Origin: JAFGAV01 sp041479055
Lineage (GTDB): Bacteria > Acidobacteriota > Aminicenantia > Aminicenantales > JAFGAV01
Assembly: GCA_963702835.1 (NCBI GenBank)
Contig: OY969762.1
Span: forward strand, 1,488,001 to 1,552,000
Length of the DNA stretch: 64,000 bases
Direction of reading: 5' to 3'
The notes under the pieces were generated by a model. It saw only the letters and a program-made list of their open reading frames with translations. It searched no databases and was not told the origin of the DNA. Both the position numbers and the translations under genes were made by a program. Shown here one piece after another: positions 27,474 through 35,492 of this stretch. How positions within the stretch are numbered: the stretch's first letter is position 1; each line of letters begins with the position of its first letter.

Positions 27474-27833
27474 ATGAAGAGAAGAAACTTTTTGAAGGCA
27501 AGCATGGAGATAGCCGCAGCCTCCCTCGGGGCTCTATTAATGACGAGCTGCAATAACTCGACTTCTCCGAGTACCGACTCGCAAACCATCAACTCGATGA
27601 CGGCTAGTACCGGTCCTAGCCATACCCATACGATTACAATCAAGAAGTCCGAAGTAGAGACTCCTGCGGCGATATCTCGCGAAACCTCTAGCTCCAGCGG
27701 CCACACGCATACTTTTTCTATGACTCAAGCCCAACTGCAGTCCGTAAAGGACGGAAACAACCAGACCATTACCACAGCCGCAAACGGATCACCCGCTCAT
27801 ACGCACGACTTCGTGATCTCTAAGTGGTATTAA
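27474..27833 (+). CDS. His-rich exported lipoprotein with twin-arginine-like signal
   Basis: A 119-aa protein. The signal MKRRNFLKASMEIAAASL looks like a Tat signal and ends in a lipobox (MTSC). The mature part is about 90 aa and has three similar units: SHTHTITI, GHTHTFSM and AHTHDFVI, each a short strand around an HTH motif, so six closely placed histidines could bind Cu or Zn. TAAGGAG lies 10 bp before the ATG. It follows the cytochrome/barrel gene by 44 bp (after frame repair) and may work with it in an extracytoplasmic redox or metal process. No named family is known to me. Confidence 0.7.
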   Translation: MKRRNFLKASMEIAAASLGALLMTSCNNSTSPSTDSQTINSMTASTGPSHTHTITIKKSEVETPAAISRETSSSSGHTHTFSMTQAQLQSVKDGNNQTITTAANGSPAHTHDFVISKWY

Positions 27834-27839
27834 AGCGGA

Positions 27840-27902
27840 TTAAAGGGGTCAGGTAGTAAAAGCATTAAAGAGTAAAGCATTAAAGAGCATTAAAGGGGTC
27901 AG
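27840..27902 (+). repeat. Short direct-repeat cluster (TTAAAGGGGTCAG and AGCATTAAAG)
   Basis: TTAAAGGGGTCAG occurs at 27840 and 27890, and AGCATTAAAG-like units occur three times between. Motifs of this kind often mark the edge of small mobile or REP-like repeats, but no transposase is present here. Confidence 0.55.
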
Positions 27903-28275
27903 ACCACGATATTTTATTGATATATCTATAGATACCAAAATCATATTGATTGCAGCTACTCTTAAATGAGGTTTTTTGCCCATCAAAAGTCCATCTAACC
28001 ATGGTTCGGCATGGGTCATAATCGTCAGCCAGCGTGGACGCAATCAGAAAACAATTAGCAACTTTTCCTCCGTGTTGAAATAGCCGCTCAAGTCGAACGG
28101 CCACTGGCAGACTGCGGCTGGCCTTTAGACGATTTTCCACGGCAGGGAGGATATCTCCAAACGCGGTGCGCACGCCCGCAAAGGCAAGCTTGCTGCGGTC
28201 GATATCCTGACGGGTCCCGAGATAGTCGATTGTCCGATTGAATAGTTGAGTCGGTTTCTCATACAATGAACCCAA
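27880..28275 (-). pseudogene. Fragment of an alpha/beta-hydrolase (peptidase S9/acetylxylan-esterase-like)
   Basis: The start of this 131-codon frame reads RTIDYLGTRQDIDRSKLAFAGV and GDILPAVENRLKAS, which is the region around the nucleophile elbow of bacterial hydrolases often fused to Ser/Thr kinases. The expected GxSxG is lost (AGVRTAFGD), upstream and downstream domains are missing, and after KASRSLP the sequence no longer resembles the family. It is AT-richer than its surroundings. I take it as a decayed fragment rather than a gene, although the frame is open. Confidence 0.55.
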
Positions 28276-28285
28276 GGGGAATAAG

Positions 28286-30377
28286 ATGCTAGTCCGATCT
28301 CATGGGGAATTGTTTTCTCAGTCTTTATGGCCAGAAACCTGGAACAGGCGCATCCCTAGGGCGCTTTTAGGCCTCATCCTTGCGGCCGGCTTGCTTATTT
28401 CCGCTCCGCCGCCCGCACGGGCTCAAGACGCCGATGCCGCACAGTCTCTCCTCGGCACTTGGGTCTGGATCCGGGACTCCGACGGACAGACCCCTGTCAA
28501 GGGAGCCGTGATCACAATGCTCTTGAAGCCCCAGGGGCTTGTCGATTTCTCCGCCTTCAGACCCGGGGAGGAAGTCGAAGACCACGGCCGCTGGTCGGCC
28601 GCCGCGGCCACCCCGGGCGGGGGGAAGATCTCGCTCGAGCTTCCCGAAATGGGCATCAAGGTCGAGGGCAAGCCCTACATCCTCAAAGGAGACGCCCTGA
28701 CGCTCCCCTTTACCATCATCAACCAGGTCCCGGGGACCTCTGAATGGCGGAGACAGGAGGCCAAGCCCGTCAACCCCGACGATTTCATTGCGGTCGCTTA
28801 CGACGTCTACGAACGAGCCCTGGAGGCTGGCGCGGACGACGACTCCGCCGCCGAGGCCGCGGCCGCCGCTCTTGAGAATCAGGAGTTTCCCGAGAATATC
28901 GCCCGCGCCGTCGGGATCGATGGCTTTGTCCAGGCCAAACCCCTGCACGGCCGTAGCACGGCAGGGATGCTGTTCGCCGCGGAAGCATCTCCCCTGCCCC
29001 CGCCGGCGCGCCGCAAGGCCAAGCTGGCCCAGGTCAAGCTCAATAAACAAAAGTCGGGCCTGGCGATCAGGAAGGAAAAGCACGGGCGCGTGTACTATAT
29101 CCTCCTCAAGTTCAAGATGCCCAAGCTTGCCGAGTTTAAGACCCAATCCGCCGCGGGGCCGATCGTTCCCGGGTTCTTCGCCAACGACCCGCGGACCCAC
29201 CTCTACATGCAGCCCGGGCCGGGCCGCAGCGACCCGCCTCAGCACACGGCCGTGCTTCTCTTTCCCATGAACACCCAGAAGAACTTCCGCAAGGGCCGCT
29301 ACTTTATCTTCAAGAACCTGGGCGAAGACCCTGCCGTGCTGCGCAAGCAGCTTCTGCGCGGCGGCTACGGGGACGCCCAGATCCAGGTCGCGGTCGATTC
29401 CGAGGCCTCACCCAAGCTCATCGCCGAAGAGCTGCTCAAGAACCCCGGCGTTTTCTACATTTCCACACACGGCATGGAAGCGCCGATGCCGGACGGCGGC
29501 TCAGGCTTTGTCATGGCCAGCGGCACGAAAGTGAAACAGCGCGAAGGCCAGAGCCTCGAGCTGGCGCTCATCCAGGCCGTGCAAGCCCTGAACCTGCCCA
29601 CTGATCTTCAGGAGACGCTTTCCCCCGTAACACTTCCCACGGATCGCTTTGACTACGATGTTTTTCTGGGCTGTGCCAACCCCTTCTTCGAAGCCCTGCG
29701 CGCCCGCGGCTCCTGGGATATGTCGCAGTCGCTCGTCTACCTGGATGCCTGCGAGAGCACGGCCAATTCCGGCGGCCAGGCAGGCACATCCCCGCCGGCG
29801 GTGAATCTGTTCAAGGCCAAGGCCCTTCTCGGCTGGCGAACGACATCAGACCCGTGGGTCGGGGTGCGCTACAGCCAGCACTTCTTCCGGCAGGCCGTCC
29901 GCAAAACCCACACCGCCCGGGAGATCTGGGATCACCTGGCCCGGACGATCAAGACACGCAAGTCCATGTACCAGGAGGACAAGGACCTGGACAGCGCGGA
30001 CGCGACCGAACGGCAAAAGCTGGCCGAAGAGATCGAGTATCTTCGAGGGGTACGGGTCGGACCTCAAACCTTACCAGCGGCTGACGGATGTCGTCCATTG
30101 GCTCGTGTGGCTCGGGCGATGGAACCAGAACCCGGAAAAGGCCTCGGGAAACCTCGAAAGTTGCTACAAGGATGCCTGGTCCAAAAAGAAGAAAGGCCTG
30201 GGCATCAGCCCGCTCTGCACGGCGGGCTACTTGGGCAGCCACGCCCCCACGGCCGAGGAAGTCAAGGAGGCGCGTCAGCTCCTCAACGGCCTGCCGGAGG
30301 GAGCCGTGGGCGGCTGCTGGACCCTGGCCGACAAGATCCCCTATCTCCATCCCGTCGGCACGCCCTACGATAAATAG
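28286..30377 (+). CDS. Secreted caspase-like (clan CD) cysteine-peptidase-type protein (one frameshift)
   Basis: Reconstructed protein of about 696 aa. Signal peptide around 27-47. Residues ~52-155 form a lipocalin-like strand-rich domain (LLGTWVWIRDSDG, KISLELPEMGIKVEGKPY). The C-terminal half has the clan CD layout: a hydrophobic strand then His (VFYISTHGM, H395) and a second strand then Cys (LVYLDACES, C489), with LLGWRTTSDPWVGVRYSQHFF after it. As given, the end is off frame after about 30048; removing one G from the G4 run gives LRGYGSDLKPYQRLTD and a natural stop at 30377. AAGGGG precedes the ATG. Substrate and specific family are unknown; activity is inferred from the dyad only. Confidence 0.7.
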
Positions 30378-30416
30378 AAGCCGGCGAAGGGGACCCTCAG
30401 CAGTGCCGCCCCCGCA

Positions 30417-30445
30417 TTGACCCGTTTTAATGTCCATGCTATAAG
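30417..30445 (+). promoter_or_regulatory. Predicted sigma70-type promoter for the antiporter
   Basis: TTGACC at 30417, 17-bp spacer, TATAAG at 30440, 26 bp before the chosen ATG at 30471. It also argues against the GTG-like upstream start, which would lie inside it. Confidence 0.5.
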
Positions 30446-30470
30446 CTCAAAAAGAAGAGTTGCCGAATCC

Positions 30471-32456
30471 ATGGATTTCGCGGTTCTACAGCAATTGGTC
30501 ATCCTCCTGGCGGCCGCCGTCCTGATCATCTACCTTTCCCATAAAATCAAACTCCCGGCCGTTGTGGGTTTCCTCCTGACCGGCATCCTGATCGGCCCCG
30601 GCGGCTTTGCTTTAGTGAAGGACACGGACACCATCGCCGTCCTGGCCGAAATCGGCGTGGTCATGCTCCTGTTTATGATCGGCCTCGAATTTACCCTGGA
30701 CGGGCTGAAGCGGATCCAGCGGAATTTCTGGCTGGGGGGCGGGCTTCAGGTCCTGCTGACAATATCGGCAGTGGTCCTCATCCTGGTCCTCCTCAAAGAG
30801 CCCCTCAAGGAGGCGGTTTTTTTCGGCTTCCTTGTGTCGCTGAGCAGCACGGCCGTCGTCCTCAACATCCTGGCCGGCCGCGGCGAGACGGACGCTCCCC
30901 AGGGTCAGCTATCGCTCGGCATTCTGATCTTCCAGGACATGGCCATCGTGCCGATGATCGCCCTCGTCCCCATCCTGTCCGGCATCCAGGCCGCCTCGCC
31001 GGCGGCCATCCTGACCCGATTCCTGGTGGGCGGGGCGGTCATAGCCACGGTATTCACTGTCGCCCGCTTCCTCATGCCCCACCTCCTTCACCTGATCGTC
31101 GGGACGCGGATCCGGGAGGTTTTTCTGATCACCTCGCTGGTCGTCTGCTTGGGCATGGCCTGGCTGACCTCGTCGCTCGGCCTGTCCCTGGCCCTGGGCG
31201 CGTTTCTGGCCGGAGTGATTATTTCCGAATCCAAATACAGCCACCAGGTCGTATCCGACATCCTACCCTTTAAAGACGTGTTCAACAGCCTCTTTTTCAT
31301 CTCCATCGGAATGCTGCTCAACACCTTCATAGTATGGCGGTACAGGCTCATCATCGCCGCGATCCTGGTCTCAGTCCTGATACTAAAAGCGGCCATTGTC
31401 ATCCTGACCGTTCGGCTCCTCGGGTATAGCCCTCGAATCGCTCTGGTCACGGGCCTGGCCCTGGCCCAAATCGGGGAGTTCTCCTTTGTCCTGGCGGGCG
31501 TCGGCCGAGCCAGCGGCCTGCTTCCGGACGATATTTTTCAGATCTTCCTGGCCTCCTCCATTCTGACCCTCCTGGCCACGCCGTTCCTCATCCAGGTCTC
31601 ACCGGCCTTGGCGGCCCGGACGGAGCGGACATTCAAATGGAAGGTCCGGGCCCCCAAAACCGGCAGGGAGGCCGCGGGGAAGCTCCAAAACCATGTGATC
31701 GTAGCCGGCTTTGGCCTCAACGGCCGGAACCTGGCCCATGTGCTCAAGGAGGCGGGAATCCCCTACCTCATCCTCGAGCTCAACCCGCAGACCGTGAAAC
31801 AGGCGGCCCAGGAGGGGGAGCCCATTATATTCGGCGACGTATCGAGCCGGACGATCCTCAAGGAAGCGGGGATCGACCGCGCCCGGGGAATGGTCATCGC
31901 CATTTCCGACCCGGCCATAACCCGCCGGGCGGTCCGGGCGGCGAAGGACATGAACCGGCGCGCCTTTCTCATCGTCCGGACGCGGTATGCCACCGAGATC
32001 GACGAGCTGTTCAGCCTGGGCGCCGACGATGTCATCCCCGAAGAGTTCGAAACATCGATCGAAATATTCACCCGCGTCCTGGGTAAATTTTACATCCCTA
32101 AAAATATCATCGACGCCCAAGTCAAGGTCCTCAGGGGTGAATGTTATGGTCTTCTGCGCGGCTCGTGCGATGCGGTCAGGCCCTCTCTGGAAAGGATCAC
32201 CGACCTCCTGGCCGCCGGGACGGCCGAGACGTTCTATGTCCAGAAAGGAACCTGGCCGGCCGGGAAAGAGCTCAAGGCCATCGACCTTAGAAAAAATACG
32301 GGTGCGACCGTGATCGCCGTGGTCAGGGGAAATGAATCTTTCGCCAGCCCCGGGGCCGATTTTTCGATCGAAGAGGGAGACATTCTGGTCCTGGTGGCCA
32401 GCCACAGGGATATGAACAAAGCCTCCCAGTTTCTCACTACAGGCGAAGCGGACTAG
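30471..32456 (+). CDS. CPA2-family K+/H+ antiporter with RCK domains (Kef-type)
   Basis: A 661-aa protein. Residues 1-390 hold about 12 membrane helices of the Na_H_Exchanger fold (VGFLLTGILIGPGG, MLLFMIGLEFTLDGLK, SLSSTAVVLNIL, ALAQIGEFSFVLAGVG). Residues ~405-525 are an RCK-N/TrkA-N Rossmann domain (HVIVAGFGLNGRNLAHVLKEAG). Residues ~570-655 are an RCK-C domain that may bind a ligand. KefB/KefC-type proteins export K+ in exchange for H+ under stress. The start at 30471 gives the standard family N-terminus; the frame extends 18 codons further upstream into the promoter. A GT2 gene follows 14 bp later. Confidence 0.93.
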   Translation: MDFAVLQQLVILLAAAVLIIYLSHKIKLPAVVGFLLTGILIGPGGFALVKDTDTIAVLAEIGVVMLLFMIGLEFTLDGLKRIQRNFWLGGGLQVLLTISAVVLILVLLKEPLKEAVFFGFLVSLSSTAVVLNILAGRGETDAPQGQLSLGILIFQDMAIVPMIALVPILSGIQAASPAAILTRFLVGGAVIATVFTVARFLMPHLLHLIVGTRIREVFLITSLVVCLGMAWLTSSLGLSLALGAFLAGVIISESKYSHQVVSDILPFKDVFNSLFFISIGMLLNTFIVWRYRLIIAAILVSVLILKAAIVILTVRLLGYSPRIALVTGLALAQIGEFSFVLAGVGRASGLLPDDIFQIFLASSILTLLATPFLIQVSPALAARTERTFKWKVRAPKTGREAAGKLQNHVIVAGFGLNGRNLAHVLKEAGIPYLILELNPQTVKQAAQEGEPIIFGDVSSRTILKEAGIDRARGMVIAISDPAITRRAVRAAKDMNRRAFLIVRTRYATEIDELFSLGADDVIPEEFETSIEIFTRVLGKFYIPKNIIDAQVKVLRGECYGLLRGSCDAVRPSLERITDLLAAGTAETFYVQKGTWPAGKELKAIDLRKNTGATVIAVVRGNESFASPGADFSIEEGDILVLVASHRDMNKASQFLTTGEAD

Positions 32457-32470
32457 CTGTTGTAAACCCG

Positions 32471-33253
32471 ATGCCCTCGAGCTTGCCGAAATTTTCTATT
32501 GTAACTCCCTCTTATAACCAGGCCGGTTTTATTGAAGAGACGATTCTCTCTGTTCTCGATCAGAACTATCCCAATTTGGAATATTGGGTTTTTGACGGCG
32601 GGTCAACGGATGGAACGGTGAAAATTTTGAGGAAATATGAAGGCCGCCTGCATTGGGTAAGTCGAAAGGATCGAGGCCAGTCTGACGCGCTCAACCAGGG
32701 GTTTCGACAGGCCAGGGGGGAAATCCTGGCCTATCTCAATTCAGACGACCGTTATGAACCCGGGGCCCTCTTGAAGGTCGGGGATTTTATGCGCTCCCAT
32801 CCAAAAGCCTATTGGCTAACAGGCAAATGCAGGATTATCGATGCGGATGGGATCGAAATCCGACAGCCAATCACTTTGTACAAGAATTTCTGGTTGTTCT
32901 TTCGGAATTACAAAATCCTATTGATTCTGGATTACGTGAGTCAGCCGTCAACCTTCTGGCATCGGGAAGTGATCCAAAAAATAGGCATGTTTGATGAAAG
33001 CGTGCACTTTTCAATGGATTATGACTATTCACTGCGTGCGGGACAATTCTACAAACTATGGGTCATCGATGATTACTTGGCATCATTTCGTATTCATCCT
33101 GCGGCAAAGTCCGATCAGATCATCGATTATTTCAACACGGATTATGCCATGGCCCAAAGATACACCCTTTCACGCGCCCTTCAGCGCTTGCATCGATTGC
33201 ACAATGCCGTTATTACGAGAACCTACACTTTGATGCGGAAGTTTAGAAAGTAG
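32471..33253 (+). CDS. Family 2 glycosyltransferase
   Basis: A 260-aa GT-A enzyme: FSIVTPSYNQAGFIEETILSVL, FDGGSTDGTVKIL, DRGQSDALNQGFRQARGEI, the DxD-type metal site in LNSDDRYEPG, and a late DYDYSLRAG motif. No membrane helix, so it acts at the cytoplasmic face on lipid- or polymer-linked acceptors. Base composition is AT-richer than both neighbours, and it stands alone rather than in a polysaccharide cluster; horizontal gain is possible. Confidence 0.9.
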   Translation: MPSSLPKFSIVTPSYNQAGFIEETILSVLDQNYPNLEYWVFDGGSTDGTVKILRKYEGRLHWVSRKDRGQSDALNQGFRQARGEILAYLNSDDRYEPGALLKVGDFMRSHPKAYWLTGKCRIIDADGIEIRQPITLYKNFWLFFRNYKILLILDYVSQPSTFWHREVIQKIGMFDESVHFSMDYDYSLRAGQFYKLWVIDDYLASFRIHPAAKSDQIIDYFNTDYAMAQRYTLSRALQRLHRLHNAVITRTYTLMRKFRK

Positions 33254-33306
33254 CATCTCCCCTCAGACCTAAGGAATAACTTCTTAATGCTGAGCAGGAC
33301 GTCTTT

Positions 33307-34689
33307 CTACTGGATCTTTTTCAGGGTGATCGTGTAGGTCATCCAGTCGTGATATTTGCCCGTGATCGAGTAGCCGTTCTGGAGGACAAGATTTTCCCCT
33401 GAAATCACGCGCATGAATTCTTGTGACCCGAACCTCTGCCGATAGGCCGCCTTGCCCAGGAATAGCTTACGCGGCGAGCAGAGGAGACAATGAGACGGGT
33501 CGAATTTCGGCCAGGTCAAGGTCAGGTTCTTACCGCTGACCGTCCCGGCCAGGAGCGCTCCGGCCAGCCCGGAAATCTTGTAGGTGTCGTTGCAGCTCAG
33601 GATGGTGCAATTATAAAGGTCCGAAGCCTGGAAGACCAGGCGCGGCGTGAGCCCGGCCTTGGTGACTTGGCCCGCGTCGAAGGCAGGGTTTTTCTTGGGG
33701 TTGCGGATGATAAATTCTCCCTCCAGCGTCCAGTCGAATTCCATGTAAATGGGCAGGGTTTTTTCGAGGCCGGCCTGGGTGTAGCGTATCGGGGGACGGA
33801 TAGTATCCTTTTCCCAGCCCTGGACCGTTACCCGCCACTTCTCCCAGTCCGAAGTGAACATGAGCTTCACCGTGGCCTTGACAGTCCGGCTCCCGCTCAC
33901 CGGGAGGCCGGGCGCCGTGGTGGCTTGTTTATCGGTGAAAACCTCCTGGAATTGCCCGTCCCGGATGAGCCGGTCGATGTCCTCGGGCGTGAACCCGGGC
34001 TCCCCCCGGACATCGATCGAGTGAGTTTCACTGTCCAGCACTTCAAGGCCGCCGATGGTCTCGTAGGGCTTGGGCGCCGCCGCGCTTTTAAATTGAACCC
34101 GGGAAGAGTGGAAGTTGGCGTGGGCTCCCTCATCCTCGTTCCAGGTCAATCCCAAGGTTGTGTCCTCCGGTTTCTCAAGAGAGAAGTGGAGGGGATCGTT
34201 CGAGGCAAATAGCTTGCACTTCCTGCTGTCCGGCAAGCAGACAACCAAGACGACATCTGCGCTCTCGATCGAGGTATCGGCACTGCCCGGACAGCAGGGC
34301 GCCGGGGCCATGATTTGAAAACTCGCCAGCTCCTTGCTCTTGATTGATTTGTAGACCAGCTCGAGAGAGGCGGTGTATTTGTCGCGGATGCTGTAGTTGG
34401 CACGGGAAGTGCCGAGGCCGGCGGGATGATGGTAGATCTCCTGGACCTCCCAGAGAACTTCGACGGTCAGGGGCACGCAACGGATATATGAGGAATCAGC
34501 CCCCATGCTTTCGATATATTTTTTATTCTGCTTCGTCGGATAACAGGGGTCTCCGGACTTGAGCCAGGCGTCCTGAGCAGGATCGTCCAGGAATCGCGCT
34601 CCGGGCGAAGTCTTCAGCGCCACGAGCAATGTCGCCGCCGCCAGGGCGGCGGCCAGCCTGCGCCATCGGAATCGGATTCTGTTGGTCAT
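33307..34689 (-). CDS. Exported protein of unknown function
   Basis: A 460-aa protein with an Arg-rich signal peptide (RFRWRRLAAALAAATLLVAL). The mature part has several Cys pairs (DPCYP, APCCPGS, VVCLPDSRKC, NCTILSC, HCLLCSP), consistent with disulfides outside the cytoplasm. The middle contains a strand-rich region with FTSDWEKWRVTVQGWE and the end GKYHDWMTYTITLKK. I recognise no family. It is transcribed alone: convergent with the GT2 gene and 185 bp from the ydbL stop. Confidence 0.75.
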   Translation of the reverse strand: MTNRIRFRWRRLAAALAAATLLVALKTSPGARFLDDPAQDAWLKSGDPCYPTKQNKKYIESMGADSSYIRCVPLTVEVLWEVQEIYHHPAGLGTSRANYSIRDKYTASLELVYKSIKSKELASFQIMAPAPCCPGSADTSIESADVVLVVCLPDSRKCKLFASNDPLHFSLEKPEDTTLGLTWNEDEGAHANFHSSRVQFKSAAAPKPYETIGGLEVLDSETHSIDVRGEPGFTPEDIDRLIRDGQFQEVFTDKQATTAPGLPVSGSRTVKATVKLMFTSDWEKWRVTVQGWEKDTIRPPIRYTQAGLEKTLPIYMEFDWTLEGEFIIRNPKKNPAFDAGQVTKAGLTPRLVFQASDLYNCTILSCNDTYKISGLAGALLAGTVSGKNLTLTWPKFDPSHCLLCSPRKLFLGKAAYRQRFGSQEFMRVISGENLVLQNGYSITGKYHDWMTYTITLKKIQ

Positions 34690-34874
34690 AACATGTCCCC
34701 TTCGATAAAAGCAGCGGCGCTTTCCCTTCCGCTTGGGGATAGTTTAACACTTCGGCGAAAGGATATGTCAAGCTCCTAAAGCAAGGCGACAGGGATCCCC
34801 TGGGGACGATCGAAAGATAGGATCGATCTGAACGATTAGCTCATTTCCCCGGGCAACTGTGCCCTGACGGATGC

Positions 34875-35252
34875 TTATTGCTTCTGGTACCAGCGCCCGG
34901 TGTCATCCTGAAGCCAGTGACCCTTGGCCGCCTTTTCGGCGATCTGCAGCGCGCGGCGCTTGCCTACGTCTTGAGCCGACGCACCGGTTTTCTGGGCGAT
35001 TAGGTTGTATACTTGCTGGCGGTCGGCATTCTCGGCGCTCACCAATTTTTCATTTTCCTCGTTCTTCTGCGCCGGATTGCGGAATTCCAGGAAACCAAGG
35101 TTGTTCTCACCGATGACCCCGTCGTTTTTCAGGCCGGTGATGGCCGGCAGCCGCTGCAGGAAGCGGGCCTTGATCTCTTCGTTCTGGGCGGCAGCCAGCC
35201 CGGAAATGAGAATGACCGAAAGAAAACCCCATGCCCATGCCCGGTGGTTCAT
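34875..35252 (-). CDS. ydbL: YdbL-like DUF1318 periplasmic protein
   Basis: A 125-aa protein with a signal peptide (~1-22). It shows DUF1318 features: KARFLQRLPAITGLKNDGVIGENNLGFLE, NADRQQVYNLIAQKTG, GKRRALQIAEKAAKGHWLQ. In Escherichia coli ydbL is the last gene of ydbH-ynbE-ydbL, and it limits the activity of the YdbH-YnbE bridge. Here the order is the same and the start overlaps the ynbE stop (ATGA). Confidence 0.88.
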   Translation of the reverse strand: MNHRAWAWGFLSVILISGLAAAQNEEIKARFLQRLPAITGLKNDGVIGENNLGFLEFRNPAQKNEENEKLVSAENADRQQVYNLIAQKTGASAQDVGKRRALQIAEKAAKGHWLQDDTGRWYQKQ

Positions 35253-35470
35253 TTTTCACCCCCATCTGTTTTTTGCTCTTCCTTTTTTTGGGAATCCTGG
35301 GACGCCGATCGGTCGATATCGGCAAAGAAATTCTGCAGTTCACGGTCAATTTTCAGCGTGATCTCCACCGTAACATGGATCGGTTCCACCGTTATGTCGT
35401 GCTGGATCCTGATGCAGTTGCTGGCCAGGACAGTCGCCAGGATCATGGCCGTCAGGCCGAATTTATTCAT
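35249..35470 (-). CDS. ynbE: YnbE-like small lipoprotein
   Basis: A 73-aa lipoprotein: short signal ending at LASNC, then IRIQHDITVEPIHVTVEITLKID, which matches the YnbE pattern (strand that pairs with YdbH), and a charged tail. The ATG has a near-perfect AGGAGGT 5 bp upstream, which decides the start although the frame is open to 35521. In E. coli, YnbE in the outer membrane stacks on YdbH to make a continuous beta structure for lipid passage. Confidence 0.85.
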   Translation of the reverse strand: MNKFGLTAMILATVLASNCIRIQHDITVEPIHVTVEITLKIDRELQNFFADIDRSASQDSQKKEEQKTDGGEK

Positions 35471-35492
35471 TTCGCACCTCCTGTCACTTTTG

